64,000 bases of DNA from Clitoria ternatea (lineage: Eukaryota > Streptophyta > Magnoliopsida > Fabales > Fabaceae): NCBI GenBank assembly GCA_037962975.1, contig CM075671.1, forward strand, positions 12,075,001 through 12,139,000. The letters run 5' to 3'. A program made the position numbers and the translations under genes. Below, one piece after another: positions 47,246 through 58,788 of this stretch (within the stretch, counting starts at the first letter, position 1; each line of letters starts with the position of its first letter). The notes under the pieces are model-generated. The model made no database searches and had not been told where the DNA came from. It saw only the letters and a program-made list of their open reading frames with translations.

Positions 47246-48180
47246 GGCCGTCTGAAGGTCCCTCTCTAATGTGAGTTTTTTGAGAGACAAGACATTATAC
47301 GTCTCCTCGACTTCTGAAACTTTTCGGTCCTAGTAGGAGAACCTCTCCTCCACAGCCGATAATTATGACTCTGCCAAATCTCGCCCCGCCTTAGCAACTT
47401 TCAAGTCTTCTTCAGCAACGGCCAACTGTGACTCTGCCGAGTCTCGCTCCGCCCGCGCGGTCTTTAAGTCTTACTCTGACCATTTTAGGACCGACTTCAT
47501 AGAGGCAATCAGCTCTCTCGTACTCTCAACACGGGGAGCATCCTTCTTTCTCCCCTCTCGTAGTAGCTCATTCTCATTCTTAAAGATTCATATTCTTGGA
47601 TCAATGTCGCCACTATGTTATCCTGATCAACCAACCGCCTTTCAAGAGCCTGAGATATCGAAGTTTCCCAGAGCCCAAACATCTCTATAGCTTTGCACAT
47701 AGCGATTGGATCGGAGGAGGCATATTTTTCCTCGTCTTCCTCGAAAGGATTGTGCAATCCATGAACTGCGAAATAGGGAAGTGTGTGGCCCAAAGAGAAA
47801 GAACTGGGCTCCTGTCAGCGCCCAATGACCCATTAACAAACTCTTCCTAAGGAAATTCAGTCATGTCCGCCATGCTAGGCAAGGACCCAGCGATTGATTC
47901 TGCCGATATAAACTGGTCGGGGCCAGAGGCCACATCCCCAGACGACTTTGAAGCCTCCCCACAAGCCGCCAAGGGAGAATCTTCTGTCTCCTTCTCCCCT
48001 TTATCTTCGGTAATAATAAGGACCCCAACAGGAGTGATGACAGTGGATAAGCGAGACTCAGATACTCTATCGGCCCTTGTCGCTATCGAAGAAGGTCTCA
48101 GATTCTTGGTGATCTTTTTCTCAACCCCTTGAGGATGTACCTCCTGGTAATGCTTCATTAGATCCTTCAGTGTTAGTTTA
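47246..48180 (-). pseudogene. Antisense ORF of element A, second copy, upstream part
   Basis: Minus-strand frames give VEKKITKNLRPSSIATRADR, an acidic linker, then DPIAMCKAIEMFGLWETSIS and a coiled coil. The same order occurs in the main copy (ATSMCRAIEMFNLRATLMTR at 49250). It begins abruptly near 48180 at a point equal to about 49950 of the main copy and has frame changes at 47790-47850. It is a partial tandem duplicate. Confidence 0.75.
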
Positions 48181-48555
48181 CGCGGGGCAATATCGCGTGC
48201 CCATAAAAGTACAACACACGGTCAGGGACAGATGTGAAATAAGCATTCAATCAGCACAGTATAGACTTTCATTCATCATTTAAAGACTTCCTTCCCCCCA
48301 GAAAGAAGCCTTAACAAGTCAAGAGCGTAAAGTCTGAGCGAAGGATCAATCCCTCTACACGTACACTGAAAGCTCAAAAAACATTCAAGGCCAAGCGCAA
48401 CACGAAGAGAATCTCTCAAACATGCACGTACATGACACAGCCAACGATACAAAAACAAAAGTACAGCTAAAAATACAGATTCCAAAAATATTCCATTCAT
48501 TCATTAAAGTCAAAATTACATCGTGGTAAGTGTAAAATAAAAACAAACAAGAGGC
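48181..48555 (+). other. Duplicated 3' segment of element A
   Basis: Contains one diverged 68-bp-array-like unit (GAGCGAAGGATCAATCCCTC at about 48335) and AT-rich spacer before the second antisense ORF. It has the same layout as 39560-39840, supporting a tandem duplication of the array end, spacer and ORF C-terminus. Confidence 0.6.
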
Positions 48556-48559
48556 ACAG

Positions 48560-50773
48560 CTAAATATTGGAATCAATGACGGGGGCATCAGCAACAGGAA
48601 TCTCGGTTTCAGGGGAATTGGGGGTGGAAGCATCCGCAGCCGAATCCGTATGACCCTCCGATCTGACCCCGACAACAGCTTCGACAGCTACCTCTTCCTC
48701 CCTTTTAGAGTCTGGAAGATCCATAATCTTACCATCCATGATGACGTGGAACGGATCAACGCCTTCCAGATTCAACTCCAAGGTGGGATTCATTATTTGT
48801 ATCTGTTGCTGATAGAGTTCGAAGGCAGTCACATACTTCTCTGACACCTTCACCACCACAAAAAGCTTATAGGCCTCATTCTCCTCCTTTTCCTTCTCAA
48901 GGCGGACTCCGCCTCCTTCAGTTTCTTCTCAGCCTCCTCTCTACCCATACAAACTAGGCCATAAGCCTCCTCAGCGGAATTCAGTCGCCTCTCGAGGTTA
49001 GCACACTGCTCCGTGGAAGCACCTAGTTTTGCCTTGGCCAATTTCCGTCCCTCACAGGCCTCCGTTAGCTCCGCCTTGGCCTGCTTCAACTCATCAGATA
49101 CCCATTTGATCTCCTTCAGGGCGTTACTTAGCTGCATGGTAGAAAAATCCTATGATTCCTGCAGCTGATCCTTCTCCCGCAGAAGGGTAACCTTCTCCGC
49201 CTTTAGGATCGCCAACTCCTCTTCCTGCTGAGCAAATCTCTTCTCCAAAAATCGAGTCATCAAGGTGGCTCGAAGGTTGAACATCTCTATTGCTCGGCAC
49301 ATTGATGTAGCGTTCAAACCTTCGAACTTCCTCTCATCCTCCTTGAAGACTACCGTCCGGTCCATGAAACCCGGAACGGGGAAGCGGACATCCCATAGGG
49401 AGTGAGCAGGGTTGTGGGTGCCGCCCGTTGGCGAAGCTCTCCCACCGCCGATTCTTGATATCAATTTCACTCAGGAGGGTTGCAGGGATCCGATCGGCTG
49501 ACATCTCCCTGTCGGAGCTAGCCTTCACCCCCTGCGGCTCACCCGGCTTCAAAGCTCAGGGGACCTGGCCTCCTTCTCAGGGATGTCGAAAATCACGATG
49601 CGTGAGATCCCAGCCTGGTCCTCAGCGTGCTATAAAGACTCGGAAACACCTCCCCTGAAGGCCTCCGACCTTGTTTCACCCCCTTGAACCATCTCTTCGG
49701 AGCGTTGCCTTTTGGAAGATCGCCCGGCCTCTCTCTCCAGCTGTGAGGCGGTGGGCACCACCAAAATGGTAACGATGGTGGTAATAACTTGAGGAGAACC
49801 AGAGGAAGCGATTAGGAGAACAGTCAAACTCTCCCCTTTCTGGGCCACCCCTCTCTTTCTTTCCGCTCGGGCTCCTTTCCCGGAATAACCTTTCTTCAGG
49901 TCTTTTAGGGACAGCTTCTCGGGGGCCATGTTAGCTGCACAAACAACGTACACTTGGTTAAACAAAGCAAGTCATAAAATCATAAACACATCGAAAATAG
50001 AAACTACTCTCACCTATCCAAGCATCAAGAGAACCCAGATGAAGGGACAAGGCGATCAGGGCCTGGGAGCTAAAGAAAATCCTCAAGTCATCAGACAGGA
50101 ATTTCGCTTCCATCTTCTCGGACAAAGACAAATCATCTAGAGAAACTCAAAATTGGACTGGAGTACAGGTTCAATAGAGTAGAAAGCAGGGTTGAGCATC
50201 AGGGTAGTGCAGAAAGTCCTCCCCAGGTGAATCCAGCCTCTCTCGGATTTTGAAGAAACCCATTTTAAAGTTCTTGTAGGATTAGTCAAAGGCCTTGATT
50301 AGGTTACGATGAGCAACACCATTCAGGGAAACCCACCCTACGGGTGCCCCCGCCTTGGGAATCTTAGCATTAAAAAAATAAAAGAATAAAGGTACCAAGG
50401 GAGTGCGGCCGAAGTGCTCACATAATATCTCAAACGCCCACACAAATGTCCAACCATTCAGATGCAGTTGGGTCAGAGCAATGTTCAGAGCACACAAAAC
50501 CCCGATTTGGAAGTCAGAAAAGGGAAAAGAAAGGTGAAGACGGGAGAAAAAGGTCTCGTACATAAAAATGAAGTCTAACTCGCTAGGGTCCCTACATTCA
50601 TGGCAAACCCTATCTGATTCAGAACAACGAACGCACTCTATGTTACGTGCGAGAGTGGAATGGTTGAAGGTCCCCGATTCCCATAGTTGGGCCACGGCTT
50701 CCTCACTCTGGAGAGACAAAGAAATGAGTAACACTTCGTCTCTCACCCAGTCATAGTTCCCCTCCATAAGCAC
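48560..50773 (-). pseudogene. Antisense ORF (aORF) of element A, main copy
   Basis: Opposite to gag-pol, between integrase and the 3' LTR, as known for Retand/Tat elements. The first part (50773-50282) contains LSFPFSDFQIGVLCALNIAL and LHLNGWTFVWAFEILCEHFG, which fit the putative gypsy-type transposon domain family (a plant-mobile-domain-like fold found in many plant gypsy elements). The next parts are a basic linker (APEKLSLKDLKKGYSGKGAR, 49930), an acidic segment, and a long coiled coil (49470-48850), ending with LNLEGVDPFHVIMDG and an acidic tail at 48560. It is broken into at least five frames by indels and stops. The role of aORF products is unknown. Confidence 0.8.
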
Positions 50774-51465
50774 GCTTGAAAATCCTCACAAGCAAAGAAA
50801 GCCTGAGACAGGAAGAAGTACTGATCTGGTAAGAAGAAATCCTAGCGAAGTCACAGATGCAGATGCAGGGGCAGAAGTCACAGAGGAGTCACAGAGAAAT
50901 TTCAGTTACTAAACCCAGAGAGTGGAAAAATGTCGAAGGCCTGAAAATTTTGAAATGAAGAAGGAAATGAATTTATAAAGGGGAAGCACCTTTTGGTCAT
51001 ACTCCTTAATCCAACGGTGAGAATATAAAAGGCCAGGGGGGAACAATGGACATGATGTATCTAAGAGCTGACACCTCCAGAGGAGGCCACGTAATCCAAG
51101 ATCCAATGATTGAGGATATGAGAGCCCTAGATCGACGGATATGGCTCTTCAAGACAACTTTGGGTGAAACGACGCACCTTTAAATGACCTTGGGATACAG
51201 AAATGACGCAATCATGACAAGCGCGTGCCTCCACTTCCTCGTGATAGCAAATGACGGTTATCGTATTCCCGCCACGTGGCCAAGACTCATCTCACTCGGA
51301 GACCCTTGCCCGAACCAAGACTCGCCTCACTCAGAAATCTCCACTCAAAAATAAAGCTTTACCCACTCAAATTTTTTTTACTTCACTATGGGAAATCTCT
51401 ATGGGAAGCAGAAATTTCGACTTGCATTTAAGCCACTTCGCTCGGCTTCACACCTAAGGCTCGTG
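50774..51465 (+). other. Region between aORF and 3' LTR of element A
   Basis: About 700 bp. It would hold the promoter and leader of the antisense ORF if that is transcribed. I see no clear TATA box or coding frame. CTCACTCGGAGACC/CTCACTCAGAAATC repeats occur at 51290-51350. Confidence 0.5.
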
Positions 51466-51478
51466 GCTAGGGGGCTCT
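51466..51478 (+). other. Polypurine tract of element A
   Basis: GGCTAGGGGGCTCT lies immediately before the 3' LTR. Confidence 0.7.
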
Positions 51479-51712
51479 TGTTCCCCTCGAGTTTAGGAGG
51501 TGGTCCCCATAACCCCCTAAACATATTCACGTCATTTAGTAGTAGATTGATTTGGACTATAACTTAATGGGCCAAGGCCCACTTTGTAACCTAGGTATAA
51601 AAGTACCTGTTGCACGTACGTTCTAACCAAGTGACACATTATTGAGAATTAGTAGACCTAATCCCTAGGGGAATTATCTAGGGTTTTGTGCCTCATACTC
51701 TTTGTGTGAACA
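51479..51712 (+). repeat. 3' LTR of element A
   Basis: 234 bp, TGTTCCCC to TGAACA, TATA box at 51596-51602, followed by target duplication ATAAT (51713-51717). Confidence 0.93.
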
Positions 51713-51828
51713 ATAATAAATAAATAAAGGGGTCATAGATTGTAAAACTTATAAGAGCTACAAAATCAACTTACCGATGGACGAACGACACAAAGTTTAA
51801 GTAATGTATCAACCTTGTATCAAACTAA

Positions 51829-52590
51829 AGCTGGCAAAATGAGCTGACCCGCATGGGCCGGTCTGAGCCCTCCCATAAAAACGTATTGCGTTGGCCCCAA
51901 AAAAAAATCTCAAAATCAATAAGCGGAAAAAAAAAGTCCGAGCTTAGAAAGCCCCAAAAAACGGGTCGAGTGCGGGTCGCAAGTGACCCAAGTATTTTGA
52001 AAAAATTAAATTAGGTGCGTTAGGTATTTTGTTCTAGGACCTAGGTGCTGATTAGAAGTAACTTTCTAATAATATGTAGCAATATATAAATAGATTAACA
52101 CAAAGATAAAGCACTAAGGATTTTAGTCATTATTATGTTAACTGTATGCTAGCCAACATGCTCTCACCACCCTAATTACTCTTAATTTTGTCTTCATTAA
52201 GAAATTGTCATATCTCATTCATTAACTCCTTTCTTTCTCGTTGTTAGCTCAGTTATAATATCTAAGTTTATTTATTTAATTTAACATAAAGCAAATAAAA
52301 AAATTGAATTTACTTTCTAGCATGTTCTGGTTAACTTTGTGGATAGCATTTGACATTATCCATTAATTTTTCTATAAATATTTATGAAACGTTTTAAATT
52401 TTTTTTACAAATATTATGTAGTTTTAACTTTTTTTATAGTTTTAATTTTTTAACATTTTTTAAAGTGGGCTGCCCGATCAAGCCTACAATTCGTTAAGGA
52501 TCTGGTTAGGACCTTTAATTTCAAGACCCAAATTTTTACGGACCTTTTTTAACCCAACAATTCAATAAAAACCTACCCATTTAAAGCCGT
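51829..52590. repeat. Old repeat relic rich in GGGCTGACCC-type motifs
   Basis: The left end carries GGCAAAATGAGCTGACCCGC and the right end, on the other strand, GGTAATTTGGGTGGACGG, a weak inverted pairing. Such ends resemble non-autonomous hAT-like elements of plants, but no clean 8-bp duplication or matching terminal repeat is visible. Related sequence occurs at 56600-56660 and 57240-57297. Confidence 0.3.
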
Positions 52591-53428
52591 CCACCCAAAT
52601 TACCAACTATATATCAAACCTAACCAACACGACTAATCACAATTAGCACAGCAATCACGAACAGCCTCCTCCGAATCTCCTCCCAATCCTCAGTAAACTT
52701 GCACTATTTAACCCACAACTTGAAAAGCTTGTAGCTAGGCTAGGGTAATGGTACTTCTTTTCACCGACGAAACAGGAATAGCTTTGATCGAAGGAGAAGA
52801 ATGGGATTGGATTCAGCAAAGGTAACCTAGAGGGTGAAAGCCTAATTCCAAATTTGGCAGCACCGTTAATGACACAACTCAAAAGGCACGAAATTCAAAA
52901 ACCTATTTTTGTACATTCTACCTTTGAACCGATGGGTTCCAACGCATGTATTTAATATTTATAAAATATAAGAATCGTTTAGATTCAAAAATACTTTTAT
53001 TTTTTGTTTTTTAATTTTAAATATAAAAGTGTTATTTTGTCTCCTGTTTTTAAAATCTTAAACAAAAAAATAAAAAATTAAATTATTTTCAATATTCCAT
53101 GTATAAAATTTTAAAAATAGAAAAAAAACAGTTTTAGAATTAAAACTGAAAAAAAAATGTTTTTAAATCCTAACTGCCCTTAAAGTATTCATATTTGGAA
53201 GACACAACTCCGCTTTCTTCTGCTTCATTAAAATTTGATTGACAATGACTAACAAACAAAAAAAAAAAGAAAGGTCAAGAGTACAATTCATTTAACAAGA
53301 AGAGTTCCCTTGTACATTTTGCTAATCTTACACTATTTTGGGATTTTTTTTTTTTTCAAATTACACCAATTTAGTATTGAAAACCAAATCAAACTATTCA
53401 AGTCTAAGAGCCCAAGCATTTTCACAAT
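52591..53428 (-). other. RRP4 3' flank and AT-rich intergenic DNA
   Basis: Downstream of the RRP4 stop codon. 53250-53428 probably includes the 3' untranslated region; no poly(A) signal stands out. The 75-aa minus-strand frame at 52655-52882 has no recognisable feature. Confidence 0.5.
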
Positions 53429-55140
53429 CTACCTCTTCTTTTTATTTGAACTTCTCCTTTCTGCCTCTTTCTCAGCAACCAGAACACAGAACTCAGAACC
53501 AAGCATATCGTGTATATCAAGATTCATAGAAAGGCTTAGATCGATAACTCCCTTGATGATTTCCAATGTAATATTGAAGCCCAAGGTAGACAACACTCTA
53601 ACAGCATTAGCAGCCCTGCATATATATTTTCTAGTCTCCAATGTCGTGTAATTTTTCTCTTGATCAAGACTAACATAATTTTTACTGGGCAATACGGCTT
53701 CTGGAGCAGATTCATTCACTTGATCATCTACCATGTCATCTTTTCCTTCAATATGCTCCCCTACCCATATCAATCCATTACAGCCAAGTATCAAATCAGT
53801 ACCATACTCCTCTAGATGATGAAAATGTTGTTTTTGTCTCTTCACCAGATAAGGTGGAACTGAAAGCAGTTGACCTCTATGAAGCTGCCATACAACTTAG
53901 AGACATTAAGAACAGAACATATTACTTGACATTTATATAATCCCTGTAGGCATGGCAAGCAAAACTGTATTTACCCTCATTTCAAGATGTCCTTATATCT
54001 CTCAATCAAAAATCAATGTCCATTTCATTTTTTCTACCAACTCCTATTCAATGCAATGCGCTATCACTTTTTGAGGGAAAAGCACAAGTGCAGAAAAAAT
54101 CAATGTTTAATACAATTTACAAGGAATTTCAAGATTAGATACCTTTCCATATTTCTGACTTCTTGCTTGAAGGTGTAAACCGTCATGCTGGAAACCACGA
54201 ACTTCAGCCTGCAGTCACAAACACCATTTAGTACACCAATCATCAACCAACTGTTGTTTCCTTTATCCAACATCAGCAATTTTCGGTCTACAAAACACAA
54301 AAGGACTTACACAAACAACATCTTGCTCCTCAAAAATACTGCGCATGTTAAGCTCATCCACACTTGTCCTCCGCCTCTATTGGTAAAAAGAATACTATGA
54401 ATTAGAGGCTATCTAGCTTAATTGGAGCATAAAGCACCCTTCCATCTAAACAAACTTTTGTTCATTTAGAAGAAAAACTGAATACCTTTAGGCTAAAAAA
54501 AGCACAAGCAAATATCCCTAGATTTTCTAAAATATGAGTCAGAAAATATATAACAAGCTATGCATATAACAAATACATTTAAATCACAAAAATACATCCA
54601 AAACACAAGTTATGAAATACCTGAACACCATCAGGCATGTTCATAGAAGAAAGCATCAATACAGCATTCTGACTGTAATTAATCTCCAATCTCCAACGCT
54701 TCTGAGCAACCTACACAACAAACAACAACATGAACAAATTGATAAAACATCAACAAGCAATAACAAAAACAGGGTGAGAAAATGTTAGCAAGACAAATTA
54801 AAGTATAAATTAAAGTATACCTCAACAACACGCCCTATAACGATGTCACCAACCTCAGGTTTATACCTACAAGTGGCTAGATTCCATTAACAAACATAAC
54901 GAGAGAAAAAAAGCAAAGAGAGTGAAGAATGAAGAATACCTGGAGCGTAAGGCACGGACATAGACAAGCTTGTTAACACGCTCAACAATGCCGCAAACGG
55001 TGGCAACAACTTCACCATTGAGGTCGGCGGTTCCGTGTCCCTTGAGGACACTGTCTTCATGGTTGACGGAGATGGAATCGGAAATGGTGACAGAAGCATT
55101 GGAGTTAACCTTCGATGATAAAGACTCTAGCTTTTCCAAG
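53429..55140 (-). CDS. RRP4: Exosome complex component RRP4, 5' end replaced by LTR (partial)
   Basis: RRP4 is a cap subunit of the RNA exosome, which degrades and trims RNA 3' ends in nucleus and cytoplasm. Exons on the minus strand are 54940 to about 55140, 54821-54866, 54621-54710, 54311-54376, 54143-54208 and 53429-53884. All introns are GT-AG and all joins keep frame. Landmarks are LKGHGTADLNGEVVATVCGI (N-terminal domain), VGDIVIGRVVEVAQKRWRLE (S1 domain) and DLILGCNGLIWVGEH, the GxNG KH-type motif of RRP4. About 307 residues are present, with about 15-20 expected N-terminal residues missing. Upstream of LEKLESLSSK the sequence is an LTR leader. The frame through it has no ATG, and a stop precedes it in the spliced LTR leader. 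So it is either a recently 5'-truncated gene or one using a start I cannot see. Confidence 0.9.
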
Positions 55141-56599
55141 TGAGTTCGCTTTGCACCTCCGAGTTCTAGAAATATTAATACCAACTTATCTCAGTATACG
55201 CATAAGATAAAAATAAATATTACTACGTAAAACAGAAATGGTAAATTTTGAATAGTGAATAGTGACAATAAATAGTAAAAATATGAATAGTAATAGTAAA
55301 TAGTAAATTATGAATTGTAATGATAAATAGTAAAAGTAAATAGTAACAGTAAATAGTAAAATGTGAATAGTAAAGGTAAATAATAACAGTAAAAAATGAT
55401 TTACTATTTCAATAATGATTTACTATTTGAATAGTAATTTACTATTGTTAATAGTGATTTACTATTAACATAGTAATTTACTATTTATAATAGTAACTTA
55501 AAATAATATTATATTTATATAATAATAGATTTCTAAAACGATATAAAAATAAACCTAAAAAGTATAAAAGAGAGTTATTCTTACCTTATGATTTTGACAG
55601 AACCTCCTTTCATAAAAATTATTTCTCTCTCTTACTCCCACCACTATCTCTCTAGCATTACTATATTAAGAAAATTTAATCTGAAATTGTGAATTTTTCT
55701 TTAGAAATCCTTCGGTATTTATAGCAGAAAAATTTACTGTGTATTTAAATATTTTATTATAAAAGTACTATACAATTTTGAAAATTTCATTCCTGATTAC
55801 TATGCAACATTTGAAATTTTCGTTCATATACAGTGTTTTGCATAGTAAATGTTGACTGAATTATTAAGCCAAATAGTAACTATTCACTCGGTATATTTTA
55901 AATATTCAAAATGAGTCCTTTTCAAAATTTAGGGATATTATATCAGTCCTTATTAATTTTATAATAAGTAATATAAAGTTTAAATTTTAAAAATCTAAAA
56001 TTTTCTGTTAATAAAAATTTATTGGTATGTTTCAAATTTTTTTACGATTGGTAAAAATCAAGATTTTTCTCAAACCGATCATTTTTAGATAAGTCTACTT
56101 AAAATAGATTTTAGAAAGTTTTCTTATAATTTAACTTCACTTTCTTGTAAATATTTTTAATTTTAAATAACTTTATATGAATTTAAAATTATTTAAAATA
56201 TATTATTTTATTAAAATATTCAAAAATTTCAAAAATTTCCAGAAAATCATAAATATTATGTAGATCAAAAAGTTCTAAAGAACCATAGTCTAATTCCTTC
56301 AAAATTTTATTTTAAAATTCTAATAAGATTTAAATCATAAATATGTAAAAACATAAATATAAAAACATAAAATAAAAGTTGTGAATAATAAAGATATACA
56401 AAATTCTTAATATAATTTCATTAATCAATGACTTCTAATTAGGTCATTTTAAGATTCTCATTCAAAAGACATATATATTTTTATTTTATTATTATTATTA
56501 TTTTATTTTTTAAAACAAAATAATTAAACATAAATACCAAAATTTCATAATAATAAACTAACTAATAGTAAGTATTTCTCATTAAAATGGGATGTTACA
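55139..56599 (-). mobile_element. Truncated E/F-family LTR abutting RRP4
   Basis: On the minus strand it starts TGTAACATCCC at 56599, continues through CTTACTATTAGTTAG as in LTR E, has a TATA box (55716-55723), a leader exon ending ATCATAAG, a 419-bp GT-AG intron and the start of the second leader exon AACTCGGAGGTGCAAAGCGA. It stops at ACTCACTT, where E and F continue TTGGTAGC, and changes directly into the RRP4 coding sequence. The remaining half of the LTR is not in the window, so insertion was followed by deletion or rearrangement. Confidence 0.85.
55166..55584 (-). other. LTR leader intron upstream of RRP4
   Basis: GTAAGAATAACTC at 55584 to ATATTTCTAG at 55166 on the minus strand, at the same two exon borders as in LTR F. 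Most of its interior is the ATAGTAAATAGTAA-type repeat (about 55240-55500). Confidence 0.7.
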
Positions 56600-57297
56600 T
56601 ATGGGCTAGCTCGCCCCATAACGATCTGACCTGCGGAACCTATTTTGTAAATGGGTTGATTTTTCTGACCATGAGCTAACTTGTGTAAGAGAATTTTTTT
56701 TTTGTTTTTTTCCTCCTTTGGAATTGTTGGGTGTGAAAAAAATTGAAAACAAAAACATATATTATTCAATACATTTAATTATTCAAAATCTGAAAAATCC
56801 AACCATGATTCATGAAATAAACTCATGAAATTTTAAATTTGAAAGTTTTATCATCTAAATATATTCAAACGTACTAAAAAATAGAACATGTTAGCAAATG
56901 TTGTAATAGAATGACATTGTTTAATTTGTTAGTTTTTTGTTATTTGCTATAATATACAACAACTTTCTTTATTTAGCATGTGAAGTATTAGAAGTCCAAA
57001 AACATTCATGTAAATTTGAATAGGAAAGTTATAATTAAGTATGTATTTGATCTTCAACATCGTTCAATAATTTGAACAGGAAAGTTATAATTAATTATGT
57101 AAGCTTGACTTTTACAAAATACTTTTTTGTTTCTCTCGTATTAGTATTCTTACAATCAGAATTCAAAGACCCCATCCCCGACTCACTTCTATTATGTGGT
57201 CATCCCTTTTTAGTGTAAGCTTAATATTTTTTACGGATGACAATTTGGGCCTGGTCCATAGGCCAACCCAATTGACCCGTTAAAAATAGACAGGTCA
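56600..57297. other. AT-rich relic with GGGCTAGCTCGCCCC-type motifs
   Basis: Related at both ends to the relic at 51829-52590 (GACCTGCGG, CAACCCAATTGACCCG). No reading frame of note. A small non-autonomous DNA transposon is possible but unproven. Confidence 0.35.
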
Positions 57298-57750
57298 TGT
57301 AATGCCTCGGCCGCTTTTCAGGAATGAACGACTCTCCCCATAGACCAACACGAGACCCTTCTAGTGTGCTTTTATCCTCACTCACACATTTCCCGGGAAC
57401 TTCCTAGGAGGTCACCCATCCCATAATTACTCCAAGTTAAGCATGCTTAACTTTAGAGTCCTTAAGTGAGAAGCCACCGAAAAGGCTAATGCATTTGTTG
57501 GTATAGATAGTACGAATTCTTTCCTTTAAGCTATCCTCGACTGTATAGTCCCATACCTATACAGTCTTTGGATCCCTCCCACTGGAAGTATGCCAGGAGC
57601 CGCTCCTTGTCCGTGCCTATGCATCGACGATCACTCCCCGCCCTCAACAGTGCCCGGGATGCCACATTCCCCGCTGGAAGCATGCTAGGAGCCGCTCCTT
57701 GTCTGTGCCCATACACCAGCGATCACTCCCCGCCCTCAACAACGCCAGGA
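57298..57750 (-). mobile_element. Cassandra solo LTR, 3'-damaged
   Basis: About 455 bp homologous to the Cassandra LTRs at 44520-45587, from TGTAATGCC to GCCAGGA. It includes 5S-like AAGTTAAGCATGCTT and GTCACCCATCC. The terminal CACA and a target duplication are missing because the LTR passes directly into another LTR-like sequence. An internal stretch near 57570 is also shorter than in the complete element. Confidence 0.82.
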
Positions 57751-58788
57751 TGTAAAATAAAACAACCTAATATTTAAAACTAGGTTTCTAAAACCCAAAT
57801 AAATTTTTCACGAATTACTTTCAATTTCAAAATAGGATTTTGGAACAGTACAATAACACTGTCATCACTACATCAACCTTCTAATGTGCAGTTCATCATC
57901 ACATAACCTACTTATTTATGCAATACAACAGTTTCATGGATATATCAAATATCACACACATTTATATATATGGTGGGACCAACCAGGGTCTCCACAATAC
58001 AACATCATCATCCATCATAACAACAGGCATATGCTCAAAATAGGTCTAGGCTTCTAGCTGAAGCCGTCAGTTACCTATTCAACTAAGCATTTATATATAC
58101 ACATATATGTACACACAGCAAAACAGGTATGCATAGGAGCCGGCCAAGGCTACTACAAACTACTATATACAATATATATATACAGTACTCCACGTTCGAT
58201 CTTGGTGACCTCTCACCAATCTCCGTCACGTCCTAAGTCCACTGTAAAAATATCCATAAATAGGGGTGAGCATATACATGTCAAATGACAGTTATTGAAT
58301 CGGATCAAGTATCCAATTCATTAACATATATAATCATATTTAATACTACACAACCTTATCATATAACATTCAATCTCATATTCTCATATAATCATACCAC
58401 TCATGTTGTTCTCAATAACATATAATGCATAAATATGTTCAATTATATGGATCCATCATTAAGTTTTAATTTTTGTGTTGCAACACTGGCTCTCAGCCAT
58501 AACTCAGCTCTTAGCTCTTAGCTGATCCAGCCGTTTTACTGATACCAAACCGTTTGCCCTCTCACGTGACACAATCACTCTCAGCGACAACGGTAGTGTC
58601 ACGGGTTAACCCTGAGCCCCGCTCAAGAGGTTTGCCTTGAGTCCCACCCAAGGTCTTTTGTGGAATCCTCGAAACCACAATCATATTTCATATTTATTCA
58701 TCAATTTAAGCATCCTATGCTATATCAATTTTCATCTCATACATATACTCATATTATCATCATATATCCTACTACATATCATGCATAG
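57751..58788 (-). repeat. Decayed large-LTR fragment
   Basis: Begins TGTAAAATAAAACAACC and resembles the G-type LTRs in composition and in the GGGGTGAGCATA segment (58262), which matches GGGTGAGTG in G (43880) and at 59951. It holds no gene. Family assignment rests on weak similarity. Confidence 0.45.

Larger units (their letters stand above)
1845..51712 (+). mobile_element. Element A: Tat-lineage Ty3/gypsy retrotransposon with nested insertions
   Basis: Two 234-bp LTRs (1845-2078 and 51479-51712) with TGTT...AACA ends are flanked by ATAAT at 1840-1844 and 51713-51717, so they are the two ends of one insertion despite 49.9 kb between them. On the plus strand the order is primer site, gag, protease, reverse transcriptase, RNase H, integrase, a 68-bp tandem array, an antisense ORF, polypurine tract and 3' LTR. 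That order, with an antisense ORF after integrase, is known from Tat/Retand-type elements. Removing B, E and F with their target duplications leaves about 11.2 kb. By eye the LTRs differ at roughly 8% of positions, making A the oldest layer. All coding parts are broken. Confidence 0.93.

Noticed and set aside
54867..55184. RRP4 start at the upstream end of the 105-residue frame
   Set aside because: The frame begins with TTG inside the LTR intron; there is no ATG, so it is not a credible plant start.
55585..55640. ATG in the LTR leader exon as start for RRP4
   Set aside because: After removing the intron the ATG at about 55616 is out of frame with RRP4, and the RRP4 frame meets a stop just before the junction.
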